The notes under the pieces: generated by a model
Seen by the model: the letters and a program-made list of their open reading frames with translations, nothing else
Databases searched by the model: none
Told to the model about the DNA's origin: nothing
Assembly (NCBI RefSeq): GCF_026914185.1
Contig: NC_070570.1
Coordinates: 3,906,001 to 3,970,000 of the forward strand
DNA: 64,000 nt
Direction: 5' to 3'
Source: Puccinia triticina
Taxonomy: Eukaryota > Basidiomycota > Pucciniomycetes > Pucciniales > Pucciniaceae
Translations under genes and position numbers: made by a program
Shown here: in pieces, positions 1 through 12,240 of the stretch
Layout of the letters: each line of letters opens with the position of its first letter
How positions within the stretch are numbered: the stretch's first letter is position 1

Positions 1-3000
1 CTACACTTAGCAGGTAGTGTATTGTGGCGCTCACTACAATGCTTTCATTCCAAATGCAGTTTAGCTTCCTGAAATTGCTAAAGCTAAACTTAGCCGTAGT
101 TTAGCGCCGTAGTTGCCTCATAATAGTTACATGTGTAAAAATAAATTTTGCCCAGCTGATGAGCTGAGCGGGACTGTTACACATCTCCAGATTCCCATGC
201 AATTTTAAGCAGAGTCTAGTCAAGATTGTGTACAGCAGGCAGACATCATCATGTTTCACCAACACTGATCTCTGGTGGAAATGTTCTGCCCTGCTTATCT
301 GATTTATTCTGCCACAAAATTCAAGCCTTGGGTTCAAACCATCTTTAAATTTAAATTTGAAAGAGATTTCTAGAGGCTAGAGCAAGAACATATTAATTTT
401 GGATTGACTAGATAATCACAACTTTTGTGGAAAAGATTGATAGGGGTAGTTGATAATTTGTGTTGGAAAAATTTGGTAATACAGACAACGTGATACTATT
501 ACTAATGAAATAGCCAGTGAACTGGAACCCGGAAATCCCGTGCTACTCCCATTCTAAGGGTAAAGTAAAATTTGCTAGTATGGTTCCGTTGTTAGTAATC
601 TTTACGCATTGAGCTGGCACACTCAGGCTGCTCTTTCACCCAATGCTTGTGCTATCTAGGATGGCGTTCCAGTCGGACGCTGTGTCAGGACTTGTGCTAC
701 GTACTTTACAAGCTCATGGACTTACTCAAAGCTATGAGCTGAGCGGTCTACTAACAGTGCAGGGTCTCTTACGAAAGGCTGCGGCTGGCTAAACAGATAT
801 GCATGAACAAGGGACCGGTGAGCGAAATTTTTTGAGGCCGCCAAGTGTCTCGCCGCCCATATCAGGTCTACAATTCTTTGGACATTTTAGAATCGCGCCA
901 TTGTGCAAATTGCAACTGTAATCATGGGATCCGGCCATGACCGTTCCCCATAAGTAGAACTTCAGCACCTCACGTCCCCCGTGCGGGCGTATTACCGGGT
1001 AATGCGCAACGGAACTGGAAGGACTATTATACATCCCCCTCCAGCTTCAAATTATCCAAGGTTTGTATTACATTCACTCACATTGTATGGTCAAAATAGA
1101 GAAAGGGCTATCTGGCGCTGAAAATCACGCTTGAACTTCTGGTTACGTAGCTTGGGAGAGAGTGAAGTGGTTAAAAAAAAGACTGACTTGTCTCGTTTCG
1201 GCTGAGCGGCTCTTGCAGTGTACACTACATATTGAACTAAGATAATAGATATATTACTGTCAGCCCTGCTCACGGGCTTGGAGGATTTTACCGTATCAGA
1301 GCGTACGCCGACTTGCTGATTCCTTCCAGACCACATAGTAATCCAAGCAGATAAGATACGGTCCGAAGGCTCACGACACATTTGCACATTTTTTGCCTCA
1401 AGAGCCTAAAGTGGATAGGGTTGATGATGAATTTGGGAACAAGAGGACGAACCATCTCCTCGGTGCTTGATTTGACTTAGTCGATTGCTTCATCTGCGCC
1501 CCTAACAAGCAGGGCGTTAGAGTCGGATTAATAAAGCTAAACATTGGCGTGACGATGTAGCCCCAGAGAAAAATAGTTACAATCCACTTGAAGTTCAGCA
1601 AACCTTTAATGGCTTAAGGAGAGTTTATAACCCATTCTATGGCTCGGTGGTAGGTATTAACATAGAGCGTAGACTCACATAATATTAAAATGGACAAACA
1701 AACAGCACCGCGTTTGTTCCCTGAGTGTAGCTTAGCGTTCTATATCCAACAGCGCGTCATGATTGGTCGGGTTTTGTTGGGGCAGTACTACCACAGTGAT
1801 GCCCCAAAGACATGAGTTGTTCTTTTTTTCGAACTTGGGTAGACTTAAAAAGGACCTCCATCCCGGTCAAAATTGTTCCCCATCAGCTCCACTCCACTTT
1901 CCATTCCAGATTCCTCCCTTCATCACCTCTTCCAGCAGACCACTACTCTTTGCATTAATCACCTTCATTGCCCATGTTCTCCGCATAGTCAGGATTATGT
2001 ATTCACATTCCGTTCATTTTGAACCATGGGACAACCACTCAATTCACGCTTGATTAAATCGCACAGCTCACACTCCAAGCGCTCAATATACACTCTTTCT
2101 TTTTTGACCAATTTCTTCCTTTAGCCCTTTTGCCGAGGATTCTCTCACTGCGTCGCACCTGGCCCTCACTCAAGCAATGCGTTTTGGCATCCGCAAACAA
2201 TGGGACCAAAGATCAAAGTATCATTACCGGCCAACCCTACAGAGTGACCTGTAGCCTTCCATTTTCACGCGTCTGATTCAGAGAACATTTGATGCTCATG
2301 ATTCCTTTGACTATTTCTTCAAGCATTTTGATCCCTCCAATCATCCCAATTGTTGATCATTGAGATTGCCTGATAGCTCACGTTGGGATATTTATCCCCT
2401 AGAGCTGGAGTTCCTTGCTCCAGTTGGTTTTATCCAACCAAGTATACATCAATCAATGCTCAATTTGATAATTTGTTCTTGATCTTCGAATTGGATTGTC
2501 CGACCACCTTATAAGGTGAGGCACTCACAGACAAACACAGCTAGTAATGTCTTATGCTATATCCACACATTTGATCGATAGGATGGCATAGGTGAGCTAG
2601 TCTTTTTCTTCTTTGTCTGAAACGGAATATGGTAGCTAACTTTGTCAAATCTTCTTTGAATCAGCGTTGAGCTTGACAAGATAGTCTTCTCACCAGGTGC
2701 GCAGTCCTATCCGCTGAGCTACACCAAAGAGCTGCACTCGCCTCCTATCAACATGAAAGGTTTCATGTACCACCACAATATTTGATATTTCTCTCTTGTC
2801 AACTGACGAGGCGAGTGACCATGAGGTATGTAGTGGCACAGTTATCAGACAAACAATATGCTTGACAGACTCCCTTGCTGACTCTCATGTTTCTACCCCA
2901 CAATGATCCAGTCATCGCGTGATCGTCGACGGTGTTCATTTGCAATCATACAAGTTAGCGCAAGGATTAATCCCTTAGCAAAAGGGTATATCCTTTGATT

Positions 3001-3732
3001 TCATGAGCAATTGCCCATGCTCAGTGATAGATCCCTTTAGGTTAGCCATCGAGTTTCCTTGATTCATGACCACTCAAGCTTTCTCACATTAACATGCCCC
3101 TTCTTCATGTGCAGTGCAGACAGTCGAGAGAGGTTGACAGGTCAACTGGAATGATACATACCTCCCAGACCTCAACCTTGGAGGTGATTTCCTCGCTCTG
3201 CGGGAATCACATCCCACATCCATCTCATTTGAATTAGCAGCTCATATCTGCTTGCTATGAGTACTCTTTTCTGTTTTGGTTTCAATATCCGGCTATGAAA
3301 GACACTAGAAGCGGTCATCGTGTTATGGCCAGTATATGCTGAATATTAGCACGCATGGCTCGGATTGGTATGGAAGACCAGATGATTCGTGTTCAGGAAG
3401 GAGTGTCTTTGATCTGCTGCCAACTGTTTGAGTTTAGACCTATCGGTTCAATATCCGATTTTCTGGTCTCGGAACCTGATGAATATGCGATCAAGGGTGA
3501 TTCTACCGAGTGATATGTTTACTCTGAATCAACCTCTTGGAGCAGCCGAATGATGAAGACAATGACCAGATTGACAAGGATATCACCTTCAAGACCATCG
3601 GAAGTTTTTGTATGCGGTTGGAATTTTGATGAAGCTTGAAGCTCGACTCCAGCGGGCCAGATGTTGCTGCGGTTACTGCGTCGGCTTGGAGATCTGCCGG
3701 CCCGATGATGATGTCAGGCCATCCCGTGATCG
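1..3732. other. No supported gene
   Basis: Only short ORFs without recognisable motifs occur here on either strand. The stretch from about 1760 to 2180 is pyrimidine-rich and could be a promoter or 5' untranslated region, but no gene can be built on it. No terminal repeats or tandem arrays were seen. Confidence 0.5.
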
Positions 3733-3735
3733 GTG

Positions 3736-4694
3736 ATGGCCTCTGAGGGTTTTCTCCAAGATCTACTTCTTGAGTATCTCCAGCTTACCGCTGGTCGTAT
3801 TCCTAGCTTTGATGCCTTCAGAGCTCGACGGGGACAACTTCTATCCGCCTGTCCTAGCAGCGATCGACTCGAAGAACCAAAGCAAACGAACTGGACTGAC
3901 TTCGCTCACATCCTCATCCGGGGCGAACACTGTACGCTATGCGCCTCTCTCTTTCCTCCCTCCCTGTCTCAAGGAAAAATATATTCTTGTGCTTGATTAT
4001 AGCGGGACTGATTGTCTGGTTGCAGCTTTTATCTTGTGAATCCAGAACGAACTAACGAATAATGAGATGGACCAGTTCTTGTCATCTCGATCACCGAGGT
4101 CAGCCCCTCTTCACCATTGTTACTCTTTTGATGTCAGTTACTGACTAACCATAGATCCTATTGGTAATAGATCGGGGAACCTACGTAGGATGGATCCCGG
4201 CATCGGGTCGACGTTCAATTTGATCATCTCTAAACCCTCGACGGCGTCTGAAGTGGCCGCTATCATCGATCTTTCGAGCCATCAATCATCACCAACACAA
4301 TGAAGCTCTGCTCCTCTCCTATATATGCGACTTCAACAGACTGACATATTTTCCTGATCGGCTCGCGCAACATGGCATTCGACCTCTCTCGGGCCTCAAC
4401 GCTGCTACTCGATCTTCGCGGACGAGTTCTTGGGGGATATTCTGACGGAGGTTAGCTTGTATAACGGGCTGCCCTATCCCTAGATTTCAATTCTCACTAG
4501 GCTCTCCTCATTCTAATCAGAACGACGATTTGAGTGGCAATCAACGAGCGACCGACTCGCTCTCGGAAAATCTTTGCTCCGACTGGTTAATGAGCGTCTT
4601 CGACTGCTCTCTCTGATACCCTCATTATTTCTGAATTCAACCTCAATCACCCTGATTCTTTCCCCCAACCGCGAGACCTGATCCGGTTGCTTCC
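3736..4694 (+). other. Possible degenerate multi-exon gene, unrecognised
   Basis: An ATG at 3736 opens an ORF to 3996 (86 codons, beginning MASEGFLQDLL). A second frame is open over the same bases (3770-4039), and a third open piece at about 4525-4680 follows an acceptor-like CTAATCAG. The open frames, higher GC and splice-like motifs suggest coding sequence or its remains. I recognise no domain, cannot decide the frame, and cannot join the pieces with confidence. Confidence 0.15.
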
Positions 4695-4739
4695 GCATTT
4701 GTTCGATCACACTGAGTAGTCAGATTATTATTCCATCCC

Positions 4740-5087
4740 TTTTGCTTCCGTAGCCCGTGTGCTTTGTATTTCTCATGTCCTTTGTTCTTGGGTTGATTAT
4801 GCCTGTACTGCCCCCAAACTTAGTAGTGACATCTAACATTTGTATGTACAACACCCCTCACCGCAGATGACATTCTGCCAAGGACAACATATCAGATAAA
4901 TGGCCTTGAAAGATGTGAAAACCCTACAGCTAAAATATCAGGTAGGCTAAAGAGAGAAAAATAAAATGTTCAGCAGCCAAACTCCCCTCAACCTAGATTT
5001 TAGTGGTTGAAATAATTCCTAGGTAAACCCTGGATGTTGGAAATATCTGGAATAAGCTCACGACAGGGAATGTCTATTGGCCGCAGA
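4740..5087. other. No supported feature
   Basis: AT-rich sequence without coding signal or repeat structure. It leads up to the first of two tandemly placed MITEs. Confidence 0.4.
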
Positions 5088-5094
5088 GATCCAG

Positions 5095-5405
5095 CAACGG
5101 TGCAACAAATGCAACACGTGTATTGTATAGGCATATACATTGTATTGTATTTATTTTTGAATACAAAATGTCTTGGTGTATTTGTATTGCATTGGTCACC
5201 CAATACAATACAATACATTCCAAAAAAAACGTATTGACTGTGCCAATCCACAAAATATTACATTTGGGGAGGGCAATACATTATGCAAAAAATACATTGT
5301 ATTGTATTGGATAAAAAATACAATACAAATACAATTTATATGCTATACAAGACAATACAATACATGCCATATACAAATACATGTATAGTATTTGTTGCAC
5401 TGTTG
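5095..5405. mobile_element. AT-rich MITE, copy 1
   Basis: This 311-bp non-coding element starts CAACGGTGCAACAAATG and ends with the near inverse, TTTGTTGCACTGTTG. The interior is made mostly of TATTGTAT / ATACAATA in both orientations, so the whole element can fold on itself. Flanks are GATCCAG (5088-5094) and GCTCCAG (5406-5412), a 7-bp target duplication with one mismatch. It has no transposase. The 7-8-bp duplication would fit a hAT-mobilised element, but the superfamily is inferred only. The many short ORFs across it are products of the repeats and are not genes. Confidence 0.7.
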
Positions 5406-5432
5406 GCTCCAGACACCCCAAATCCCTAACAC

Positions 5433-5804
5433 CAACGGTGAAACAGATACTATACAATACAGTATCTTCAGATACTTGTGTATTGTATCTTTTTAAAAAT
5501 ACAAAATTGTAAATGCAAATGTATTGTATCTTCCTGAAGATACAATACCATAGTATTGTATCAATAAAGTATTGAAACTTGATTTTCTTGTTTTTGGCCA
5601 CTGTGGACTGTATACAGAAAAACTATCAAAAAAAATAAAAATACAGTATCCTGTATTGGGCTGTCTTTGCAACAATATACCAAAGTTTGAATACATTTGT
5701 ATAGTATTGGTCTTTGAATACAATACAAATAAATAGTATTGGGTGCAAAACAGATACAAATACAGGCAGATACAGGTACATGTATTGTATTTTTTTCACC
5801 GTTG
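5433..5804. mobile_element. AT-rich MITE, copy 2
   Basis: Second member of the same family, 372 bp, lying 27 bp after copy 1. It starts CAACGGTGAAACAGATAC and ends TTTTTTTCACCGTTG. It is bounded by a perfect CTAACAC duplication at 5426-5432 and 5805-5811. The interior again consists of TATTGTAT-type words in both orientations. The two copies have different target duplications, so they are independent insertions rather than one element cut in two. Confidence 0.75.
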
Positions 5805-5959
5805 CTAACACTGAATCAGCATCTCAACTCTAATCGGCTCAAGCTTTCCCCCTTGGCTAGCAACATTGCTAGTAGACAGTCTGGATTTGAAGCAGATTTG
5901 GATACAGTCTCAGAGATGAACCCAGCACAAAACATTCTTGCTCAAGAAGAAGAATTGCC

Positions 5960-8330
5960 CGGCCCGTAGCCACTGATTTGAGCTAACACATTGTTCAATT
6001 GTTCTAGCGGATAGGCTGCCTTGATCCCATCCACACACATCAGCTGCAGCAGAGAAACAATGTTCCACGCTTGCCAAGGTTGCACAACAAGCCAAGTAAT
6101 CCCAGGCAATTGTGGCCAAGACTGGGAACTCCGCCCAATGGTCCTGGAATCAATTCAAACCACTTCAATGCATTATTTCTATAGGTCAATGATATAAAAA
6201 GGAGAATGCACAACATACCTGCCACCAGTTCAAGGCTTCGTCTGCTTTTTCTGCAGGCAACTTGTATTTACCTCCAATGTAATCCACGAGTTCTTTGGCA
6301 ATCGGGGCTTTGTTTGTTTCAGGGAAAAAGTCAGAGTCATCAAGAGCCTGGCAATGGTGTTTTGATGGTGGTTGATGTTCAAACAGCGGAGATTTATCTT
6401 TTGAGCTTTGATATGCATCTTGGTCTTTCTTTTTTTCATGGTATTCAGATTGAAGTAATCATTTGGTGTAAGTATGGTGTTCCTTGAACAAGGCCTTGAA
6501 TATTGATAAAAGATATGCTGGGTTTAAGATGGTTGCAAGGAGTATAGCATTGCAATCCAATGCCTCGTCAAGATATGTCTTGGTCTTCAGTACCATCTTA
6601 CGCATCATAGTTCGGAATTCAACTTCCGTTGTTGATTCAATTCGTGATCTGAGGAAGTTGATTATGTTCAGGTACTTGGCAATCATTGGACAGGCAGAGG
6701 AACAATCTCCCTCCATCTTCTTTGTTATGAAGTAGAATTCCTAGTAAAATTGACTTGGTCAACAAAGAAACATCAAGATTAGCCAGGTTGATAGCAAACT
6801 TACACCAAGAATATCATTCAGCTTCTTCACAATTTCCCAGTCACCCCAATATATCACATACTCTTGGTAGAAATTTTTCCCGCCATCATGTTCTTGGCGG
6901 TCTTTTTCATTTTCAATGAGTTTGTTGATGATGGTTTGAGCCTGATATGCGCGGTCCCGGCTTTGCCACTTGATATTCCAATGTATTCTGTATCCAGCAA
7001 TGAGGCTTGGACTGTTGTATTCAAGTTTTTTGGCCCAGATATTGAATTCAGAACGTCTAGCTGCTGAAGAAGTGATCTGCTGAATCACATAATTGACCTG
7101 TGTTTTAGTGACAGAAAAAAAAATCAAGTTCAGAGCTCATTTGCATTGGAGTATTACCATGACAATAACAAAAAAACCACCTTTTTCAATACTGAAGAGA
7201 TCATGTTTGGTTTTTTACGTTTGGCCGCTGGGTTGCTTTCTGCTTCTATGTGAACGGGTGCTATTTCAGACTCATCACTGCTAGATTCTATGGGCTCATC
7301 AAAAGATTCAAATGTTGCAGGTTGCTTGCTTGAATTGTTTTGATCTTTGGATTCTTCTGCTATTGATGTAAGCTCAGGTACAAAGCCTAGAGTGCTTTCC
7401 TTATCTCAAGTCAAACCTTCCAAAACCATTTTGATCTCCTTGAGTCCCGCACTGAGAATTAAGGCCACTTTGTGGCAGAAACACTTGATGTGATTTTGGG
7501 AAAGGTTCAGATTGAAGCATGTTTTTTTCCCAACTAGCCAGTCAACCTCGGAAGTCATCGTGCCGTTATTTGGACCAGAATCTGTAGTCTGAGCAAGAAC
7601 ATGTTAGATTATTTTCATCAGTTATGAAGGCATTCATGCGGATAGGAAAGTGGTAATGGAAAAATCCATCAAAAAGACTTATCTTCTCATGAAGAGATGA
7701 TTTGGTAATGATGTTTGCAAAGGGCACTGCAAGGTACTTACCCTTGTGAGTCCAAGAAATATACTTCATGCCCATGTGGCATAACTTAAATATCCAGTCA
7801 TTGGAGATGTAGGCCGCGGCTATCGCCATGAACGCATGGTGATTACCTTTTGTCGTCAATACATCATGGATGAGTGTTATTTTAGATTTGTTTAACTAGT
7901 TTTGACAAATCAGGTCAGCTTCTGGTCATTGCAATTTAAGAGAGAAAAAACAAATAAATGACTGACTCTCAGGGTATTCAAAACCTTCTCCTGCAAGCTG
8001 ATGTACAGACAATGAGCTTTGGTTGTGGCCCAGGTGCAAGAATAGATCCTGATTCCCTGCCGAGCGTAGTTGAAAGCCACTCCAAGCAGAAAATCCTGGA
8101 TTCGGGTCCAAGGAAGAGAAGACTGAACGATCCACATGACAAGAAGTTGGTTGAGGCTCCTGTTGTCAAACAAGCCACCTAGTAGAAACTTGCTTGCTGG
8201 AGAAGCTTTCAACTTTGCAGCCTCCTTGTCTTTCACCGTAACCGGCAAGTTTGCTCTGTCATTGATTGCATCTTTCCTACCTCTGCAAGGCATCCGCCCC
8301 AAGTCTCCATCTCGATGCTTCACAAGGTTA
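5960..8330 (-). pseudogene. hAT-family transposase, decayed
   Basis: Read on the minus strand the pieces run in hAT order. An N-terminal helical region with SLNQLLVMWIV and FNYARQGIRIYS lies at about 8320-7980. A segment with HHAFMAIAAAYISNDWIFKL lies at about 7850-7690. TTDSGPNNGTM and HIKCFCHKVALI, the usual hAT region around the first catalytic Asp, lie at about 7590-7440. The WNIKW segment is at about 7000, NPAYLLSIFKALF at about 6520, and a C-terminal dimerisation block (SVEHCFSAAADVCG, LSARTIEQCVSS) at about 6080-5970. Segments are separated by intron-like gaps. An in-frame TGA near 7410 follows GLKEIKMVLEGLT, and some junctions lack clear splice sites. Probably an inactive old copy; its terminal repeats were not found. 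Confidence 0.7.
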
Positions 8331-8616
8331 GAGCAAGTATCTTTCCCCCTTTTTTATAATTTAGTACACCATTTACATTGATAGAATAGCTTTGGTCCTG
8401 TCGTCTGAAGAATATAATGAGAACAATGTCAATAATAAGCTCAGATTATCGAGGTAATTCTCAAAATATCACAAATACATTCAACTCACTTCGCCTTCGC
8501 CATAAACTGGAGGTTCAAAATACCACTCAATTGCGAAAACGAGCGAGCTACATCCTCTCAAAGTTGAACCAGATTTCCGCCCGATGCTCTCAGGCGAGCA
8601 CCCCCACATAAGGTCT

Positions 8617-8688
8617 AAGTCCCTCCCTGCGGTCGGGGGCACTCTTCTACCCACTCAGCCCCGCAGAGGAGGGACTTTGTTAAGTTAG
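8617..8688 (+). repeat. GC-rich foldback repeat, copy 1a
   Basis: Starts AAGTCCCTCCCTGCGG and ends GAGGGACTTTGTTAAGTTAG. The AAGTCCCTC at one end is inverted as GAGGGACTT near the other. The tail GTTAAGTTAG recurs at the matching end of the copies at 49.7, 54.6 and 55.2 kb. Confidence 0.6.
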
Positions 8689-8770
8689 GTCCCTCTACCA
8701 ATGGTAGTCGGGTTGCACACGCTGCCCGCGCCCCTCTACCAAACTGGGTACGAGGGACTTTGTCAAGTTT
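8689..8770 (+). repeat. GC-rich foldback repeat, copy 1b
   Basis: Directly follows copy 1a. It starts GTCCCTCTACC and ends GAGGGACTTTGTCAAGTTT, so it has the same inverted TCCCTC / GAGGGA ends and a diverged tail. Together the two make a tandem pair just upstream of the NTPase gene. Confidence 0.5.
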
Positions 8771-8974
8771 GCCCTGGGACATGACTGAGCGCCGTTGCGG
8801 TCATCGGTTTGCGGGGTCCCGGGGGCGCAACACTATTGCCCTCGGGGCGCCCCATCCGCCCCGGTGTGTACAAGCTCGCCTCCGGGCGGGGTCCCCGGGA
8901 GCCTCCGTTTGAGAGGCTTACTCACCGCCACCGCCACCGCCAGTCGCCACCATCCCATCTTCAAATCGATTAAA

Positions 8975-11077
8975 ATGGACGTTTTTCAACAAGGATACCG
9001 CGAAGAATATCACGGACACGATACAATCGTCACCCCGACCCTCCTGACCCTGAACAAGCACGCAACAGCATGGCGGAAAGCCGAATACTTGGCGCCCTGC
9101 ACATCTCTCATTGGGCCAACGATGTGCGGAAAAACCCGCTTGGTGATGGAGCTGGCAGATGAAATCTGTGTCGTGCATATCTGCCTCCGTCCCTACGATG
9201 ACGACGGGGAACCCAAACGATCCCAGCTTGCCACCGAATTCCTCCAGACGCCCCGCTCCGCAGACCTTGAAAAGTACTACACTAGACTCACCACTTCGAT
9301 ATTATCTGTTGTCATTCGATTCTTTGAAGACGCTTCTGAAAGTAAGGCTCCAAAAGACGTATTGCAAGAGTGGTACAAGCACCATACTTCAACCAACACG
9401 GATTTTTACTCAAACGTCCAGTCAGCATTCGAACAAACCGCCCTCACGACAGATCCCGTCCACCAGCTTGAACTCACAGCTCAAAAAGCTGGTCAAACTC
9501 GCATCCTAGAACGTTCTCCGTTGAAGGTATTGCTGGCGATCGACGAAGCCAAGGCTTTATTTGACAAACCAAGCAATGAAAGAGATCCGGATGCAAAACC
9601 GCGGTCCCACTTTTTCCACCGTGCCTTGAGAAATTTACCAGACACTTCTGGTGTCTTCGCTATTCTAGTCGACACAGATTCTTGTGTAGCCAATTTCAAT
9701 CCGAGAGGTGCAAACCAGTCAACCAGCCGACCTATTAGCCTCTGCGCGACCCCATCCAAGCTGTACCCCCCAATTTACCAAATACGCTCGTTTGACCAGA
9801 TGGTCTCCCCTAAGCCACCCAGATTCTGGGACGAACTGTTTGTACCAGAGCGGCTTTGTAAATATGGAGTTCCTTTCTTCAGTGTACACTTCAGACTGTT
9901 GATAGAGGGTTACCGTGTGCTGGACCCTGCTGGAGCTGTTCGCAAGATTTCTCGGCTTGCCCTGACGATACTTCTTGACTCTCACCCGAGTGACCCTATC
10001 AAGATAACTGAATCTCAAGCACTTGCCTTACTTGGTCCGACCATCGGAGTTATTCTCTCCGATCATGCGCGTCAAAATGCGGTACTGATGGCATCTCATG
10101 CGGCGCATTGTGGTTACATTGATACAAACACCCACAGGCAATTTAGCTTCTATCCGTCCCAGCCGATCTATGCATTAGCTGCAAATGACTACTTGCACAA
10201 GAACGAGGACGCACTCATATCGTGTATCAATTCTCTGACGACCGTTCTATCTGACGACCCCAGGGACACAGGAGTTGTTACCGAAATCGCCAGCAGAATA
10301 ATCCTACTCTGTGCCATGAACAAAACTGCAGCTGATCTAAAGAGTCCAAAGGAAAATTCGAAAGATTCGGCACGCATGCAAGACACAGCATTTCCGGATC
10401 CCGTTCCCGTCACCAAGTTCTTGGAAACTCTCACGGGCTTATCGGCAGAAGAGCTGCCTCTGGGCTCAATCGATACCAATCACAAGCGCAAACTGTTCAA
10501 ACAAGGGATGATGTTCTGGAATCACTTCATGCATACCCCGCAGAGGCCAAAGTCTGCATTATTACTTAAATGTCTGGAGCGAGGAGTGGCTTTGCAATGC
10601 CAGTCAGGCGAATCCGTCTTCAACCAAGTCTTGTCCATCTACTTGAAGGAGGGGTCCAATGCCGAGTTGGATGAAGCAAATACCACATTCTGCGGTATAC
10701 GTTCCAACAGCCGAACCAAAGACTGTCCGGTGGAGACTTCCCAGGAGGACATGACCCCCGAAGCGGCTCATATCGACTTGAGCCAAGAAAATAATCCCTA
10801 TCTCGCGCTGTACTTTTGCTTGAAAGACGCTCCCTTCGATACCGGAAGTGACACAAGAAGAGATCACTATCGACTACCTTCCTACGGAGATCCTGACCCT
10901 CGACAGGCAACATTGGTGTTCTATGGAGTCGATTCGTTCCATTTCCTCAGTCTCGGGGTGAAGAACGCGTTGAAAGAACTAATCAAACTTCCCATAGATC
11001 TTGTATCCCAACATGGACATTCCGAAATTGGACAACAGTACGCGAAAGACCTTTTGCTCGGTTCTCGCATGCGTTGA
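8975..11077 (+). CDS. P-loop NTPase, Crinkler/STAND-like fungal family
   Basis: Intronless ORF of 700 codons from the ATG at 8975 (context AAAATGG). An earlier in-frame ATG at 8795 would add 60 residues of Pro/Arg/Ser-rich sequence read from GC-rich repeat-like DNA, so I prefer 8975. From that start, Walker A is GPTMCGKT at about residues 47-54 and Walker B is LLAIDE at about 186-191. A sensor-1-like FAILVDTDS lies at about 228-236, followed by PPIYQIRSFD and YGVPFFSVHF. This order resembles NTPase modules of basidiomycete Crinkler-type or STAND-like proteins, which are often TE-associated. That placement is from remembered motif patterns and is moderate at best. No catalytic ExK nuclease motif stands out in the C-terminal 250 residues. 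No signal peptide or membrane segment. The uninterrupted frame argues for an intact gene. Confidence 0.75.
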   Translation: MDVFQQGYREEYHGHDTIVTPTLLTLNKHATAWRKAEYLAPCTSLIGPTMCGKTRLVMELADEICVVHICLRPYDDDGEPKRSQLATEFLQTPRSADLEKYYTRLTTSILSVVIRFFEDASESKAPKDVLQEWYKHHTSTNTDFYSNVQSAFEQTALTTDPVHQLELTAQKAGQTRILERSPLKVLLAIDEAKALFDKPSNERDPDAKPRSHFFHRALRNLPDTSGVFAILVDTDSCVANFNPRGANQSTSRPISLCATPSKLYPPIYQIRSFDQMVSPKPPRFWDELFVPERLCKYGVPFFSVHFRLLIEGYRVLDPAGAVRKISRLALTILLDSHPSDPIKITESQALALLGPTIGVILSDHARQNAVLMASHAAHCGYIDTNTHRQFSFYPSQPIYALAANDYLHKNEDALISCINSLTTVLSDDPRDTGVVTEIASRIILLCAMNKTAADLKSPKENSKDSARMQDTAFPDPVPVTKFLETLTGLSAEELPLGSIDTNHKRKLFKQGMMFWNHFMHTPQRPKSALLLKCLERGVALQCQSGESVFNQVLSIYLKEGSNAELDEANTTFCGIRSNSRTKDCPVETSQEDMTPEAAHIDLSQENNPYLALYFCLKDAPFDTGSDTRRDHYRLPSYGDPDPRQATLVFYGVDSFHFLSLGVKNALKELIKLPIDLVSQHGHSEIGQQYAKDLLLGSRMR

Positions 11078-12050
11078 TGGTTTGTTGCTCATCTCTCTTC
11101 TTTTCTTCCTTGTCTAAATGCCCTTCTAATGAGATTATTGTTGTTTTGTCTCTCTAGGTCTTGAGCTCCATTCCGTGATCTCCGTCTTACTTTTCATGCA
11201 TTGTTTTACTATCAAAATTTCAGATACCTTCTCTTAAAATTTACCAAATTGGTGATCCCCAGAATTTGGGATACAGTGTATCTCATTTTGTATGCATATC
11301 ATCATCACGTGGCTGTGTAAGAAATCAACACCAGGGGCCCAAAAGGCGCGTTAAAATAAGCATCATCAATTTGCCATAACTATTTGATCGTGCTTTTAGG
11401 CTAAGGGGGGAGTATTGATGCATCAATCGGAAAAAAACAGGAAGTAGATCTACGAGGAAGTAATTGGAACTATCTGGCCAATAACGCCTGTGCCGATCCC
11501 CGCCGTGGAGCCGAGGATTTTCCCCAAGGAAATTAAAGCAGGGATCAAGACCATCCCAACCATTTTAAGATCCGTTGGAATATTGCTTTTCTCCCTACAG
11601 AGCACACATTGAAGTGGAGTCAGGCGGAAATCTTGTACTCGTTAATCCCTAAATCACATTCAAAACCCACTTGGAAATCCGGTAGTTCCCATCTGTTCCT
11701 TTAGTCAGATCAAGGCGAATTAGCAACGGAATTGTAATGTTGGCAAAGAAATTATAATGTAAGATTGAATCCATTGTCTCGACGAGCTCTGATTGAAATG
11801 AAGATGTCAGAAGTTTTCAAGTCCGTTGTCAGTCGTCATTGAAAAGACCTTGGGCTGTAACCTTCTGGTCAAGTATGTACATCATCATTGCTCAAGACAA
11901 ATTCTCTGGGTGGAAGCAAAGATTCTGAATAATCTCACTTTGGAAGCGGTAGCCAAAATGCACTATGGTTTGGCTCGTTCTTAATCCATAGACAGTGGAT
12001 CCGACCTTGGTGGTGCATTTGCGGAGATTTGCGCGCACTACCAGGCCAGC
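11078..12050. other. No supported feature
   Basis: Downstream region of the NTPase gene. It is T-rich just after the stop, as expected of a 3' untranslated region. Beyond about 11,300 it contains diverged sequence with no long ORF, and may be part of the decayed gypsy element whose integrase piece begins near 12,060. Confidence 0.4.
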
Positions 12051-12059
12051 ATCCCTAAT

Positions 12060-12240
12060 ACCCAGAGGGAAAAGAGATGTTTGAGCGCGGCCATGGGCCT
12101 CTCAATTTGGTGGGTGAAAACGGCAAGAATTTCCGCAAGTACTTGCCTTCGGTTCTTTTCTCAGATAGAATCTCCACCAAGAGGATGACCAGCTACTCCC
12201 CCTACAAGCTATTTTTTGTTAGATTTCTAGTCTCATCCTC
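12060..12240 (+). pseudogene. Ty3/gypsy integrase remnant (left of element A)
   Basis: The frame from 12,077 reads FERGHGPLNL, then FRKYLPSVLFSDRISTKRM and SYSPYKLFF. This matches the stretch after the catalytic Glu of gypsy-type integrases (usual form ERGH..., LP.VLFADRISTKRTTGYSPYELVFGQ). Sequence just upstream looks like the same domain in another frame. No LTR was found for it. A related piece lies just right of element A at 32,582. Confidence 0.6.

Noticed and set aside
2660..2740. tRNA-like 5' half on the minus strand (TAGCTCAGCGG box A)
   Set aside because: The acceptor and D-arm region look right, but there is no T-arm or box B downstream and no foldable anticodon arm.
5123..5811. 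Overlapping ORFs of 60-106 codons rich in Tyr, Ile and Cys
   Set aside because: They translate the TATTGTAT repeats of the two MITEs on both strands.
8795..8974. N-terminal 60-residue extension of the NTPase
   Set aside because: It is read from GC-rich repeat-like DNA and has a poor start context compared with the ATG at 8975.
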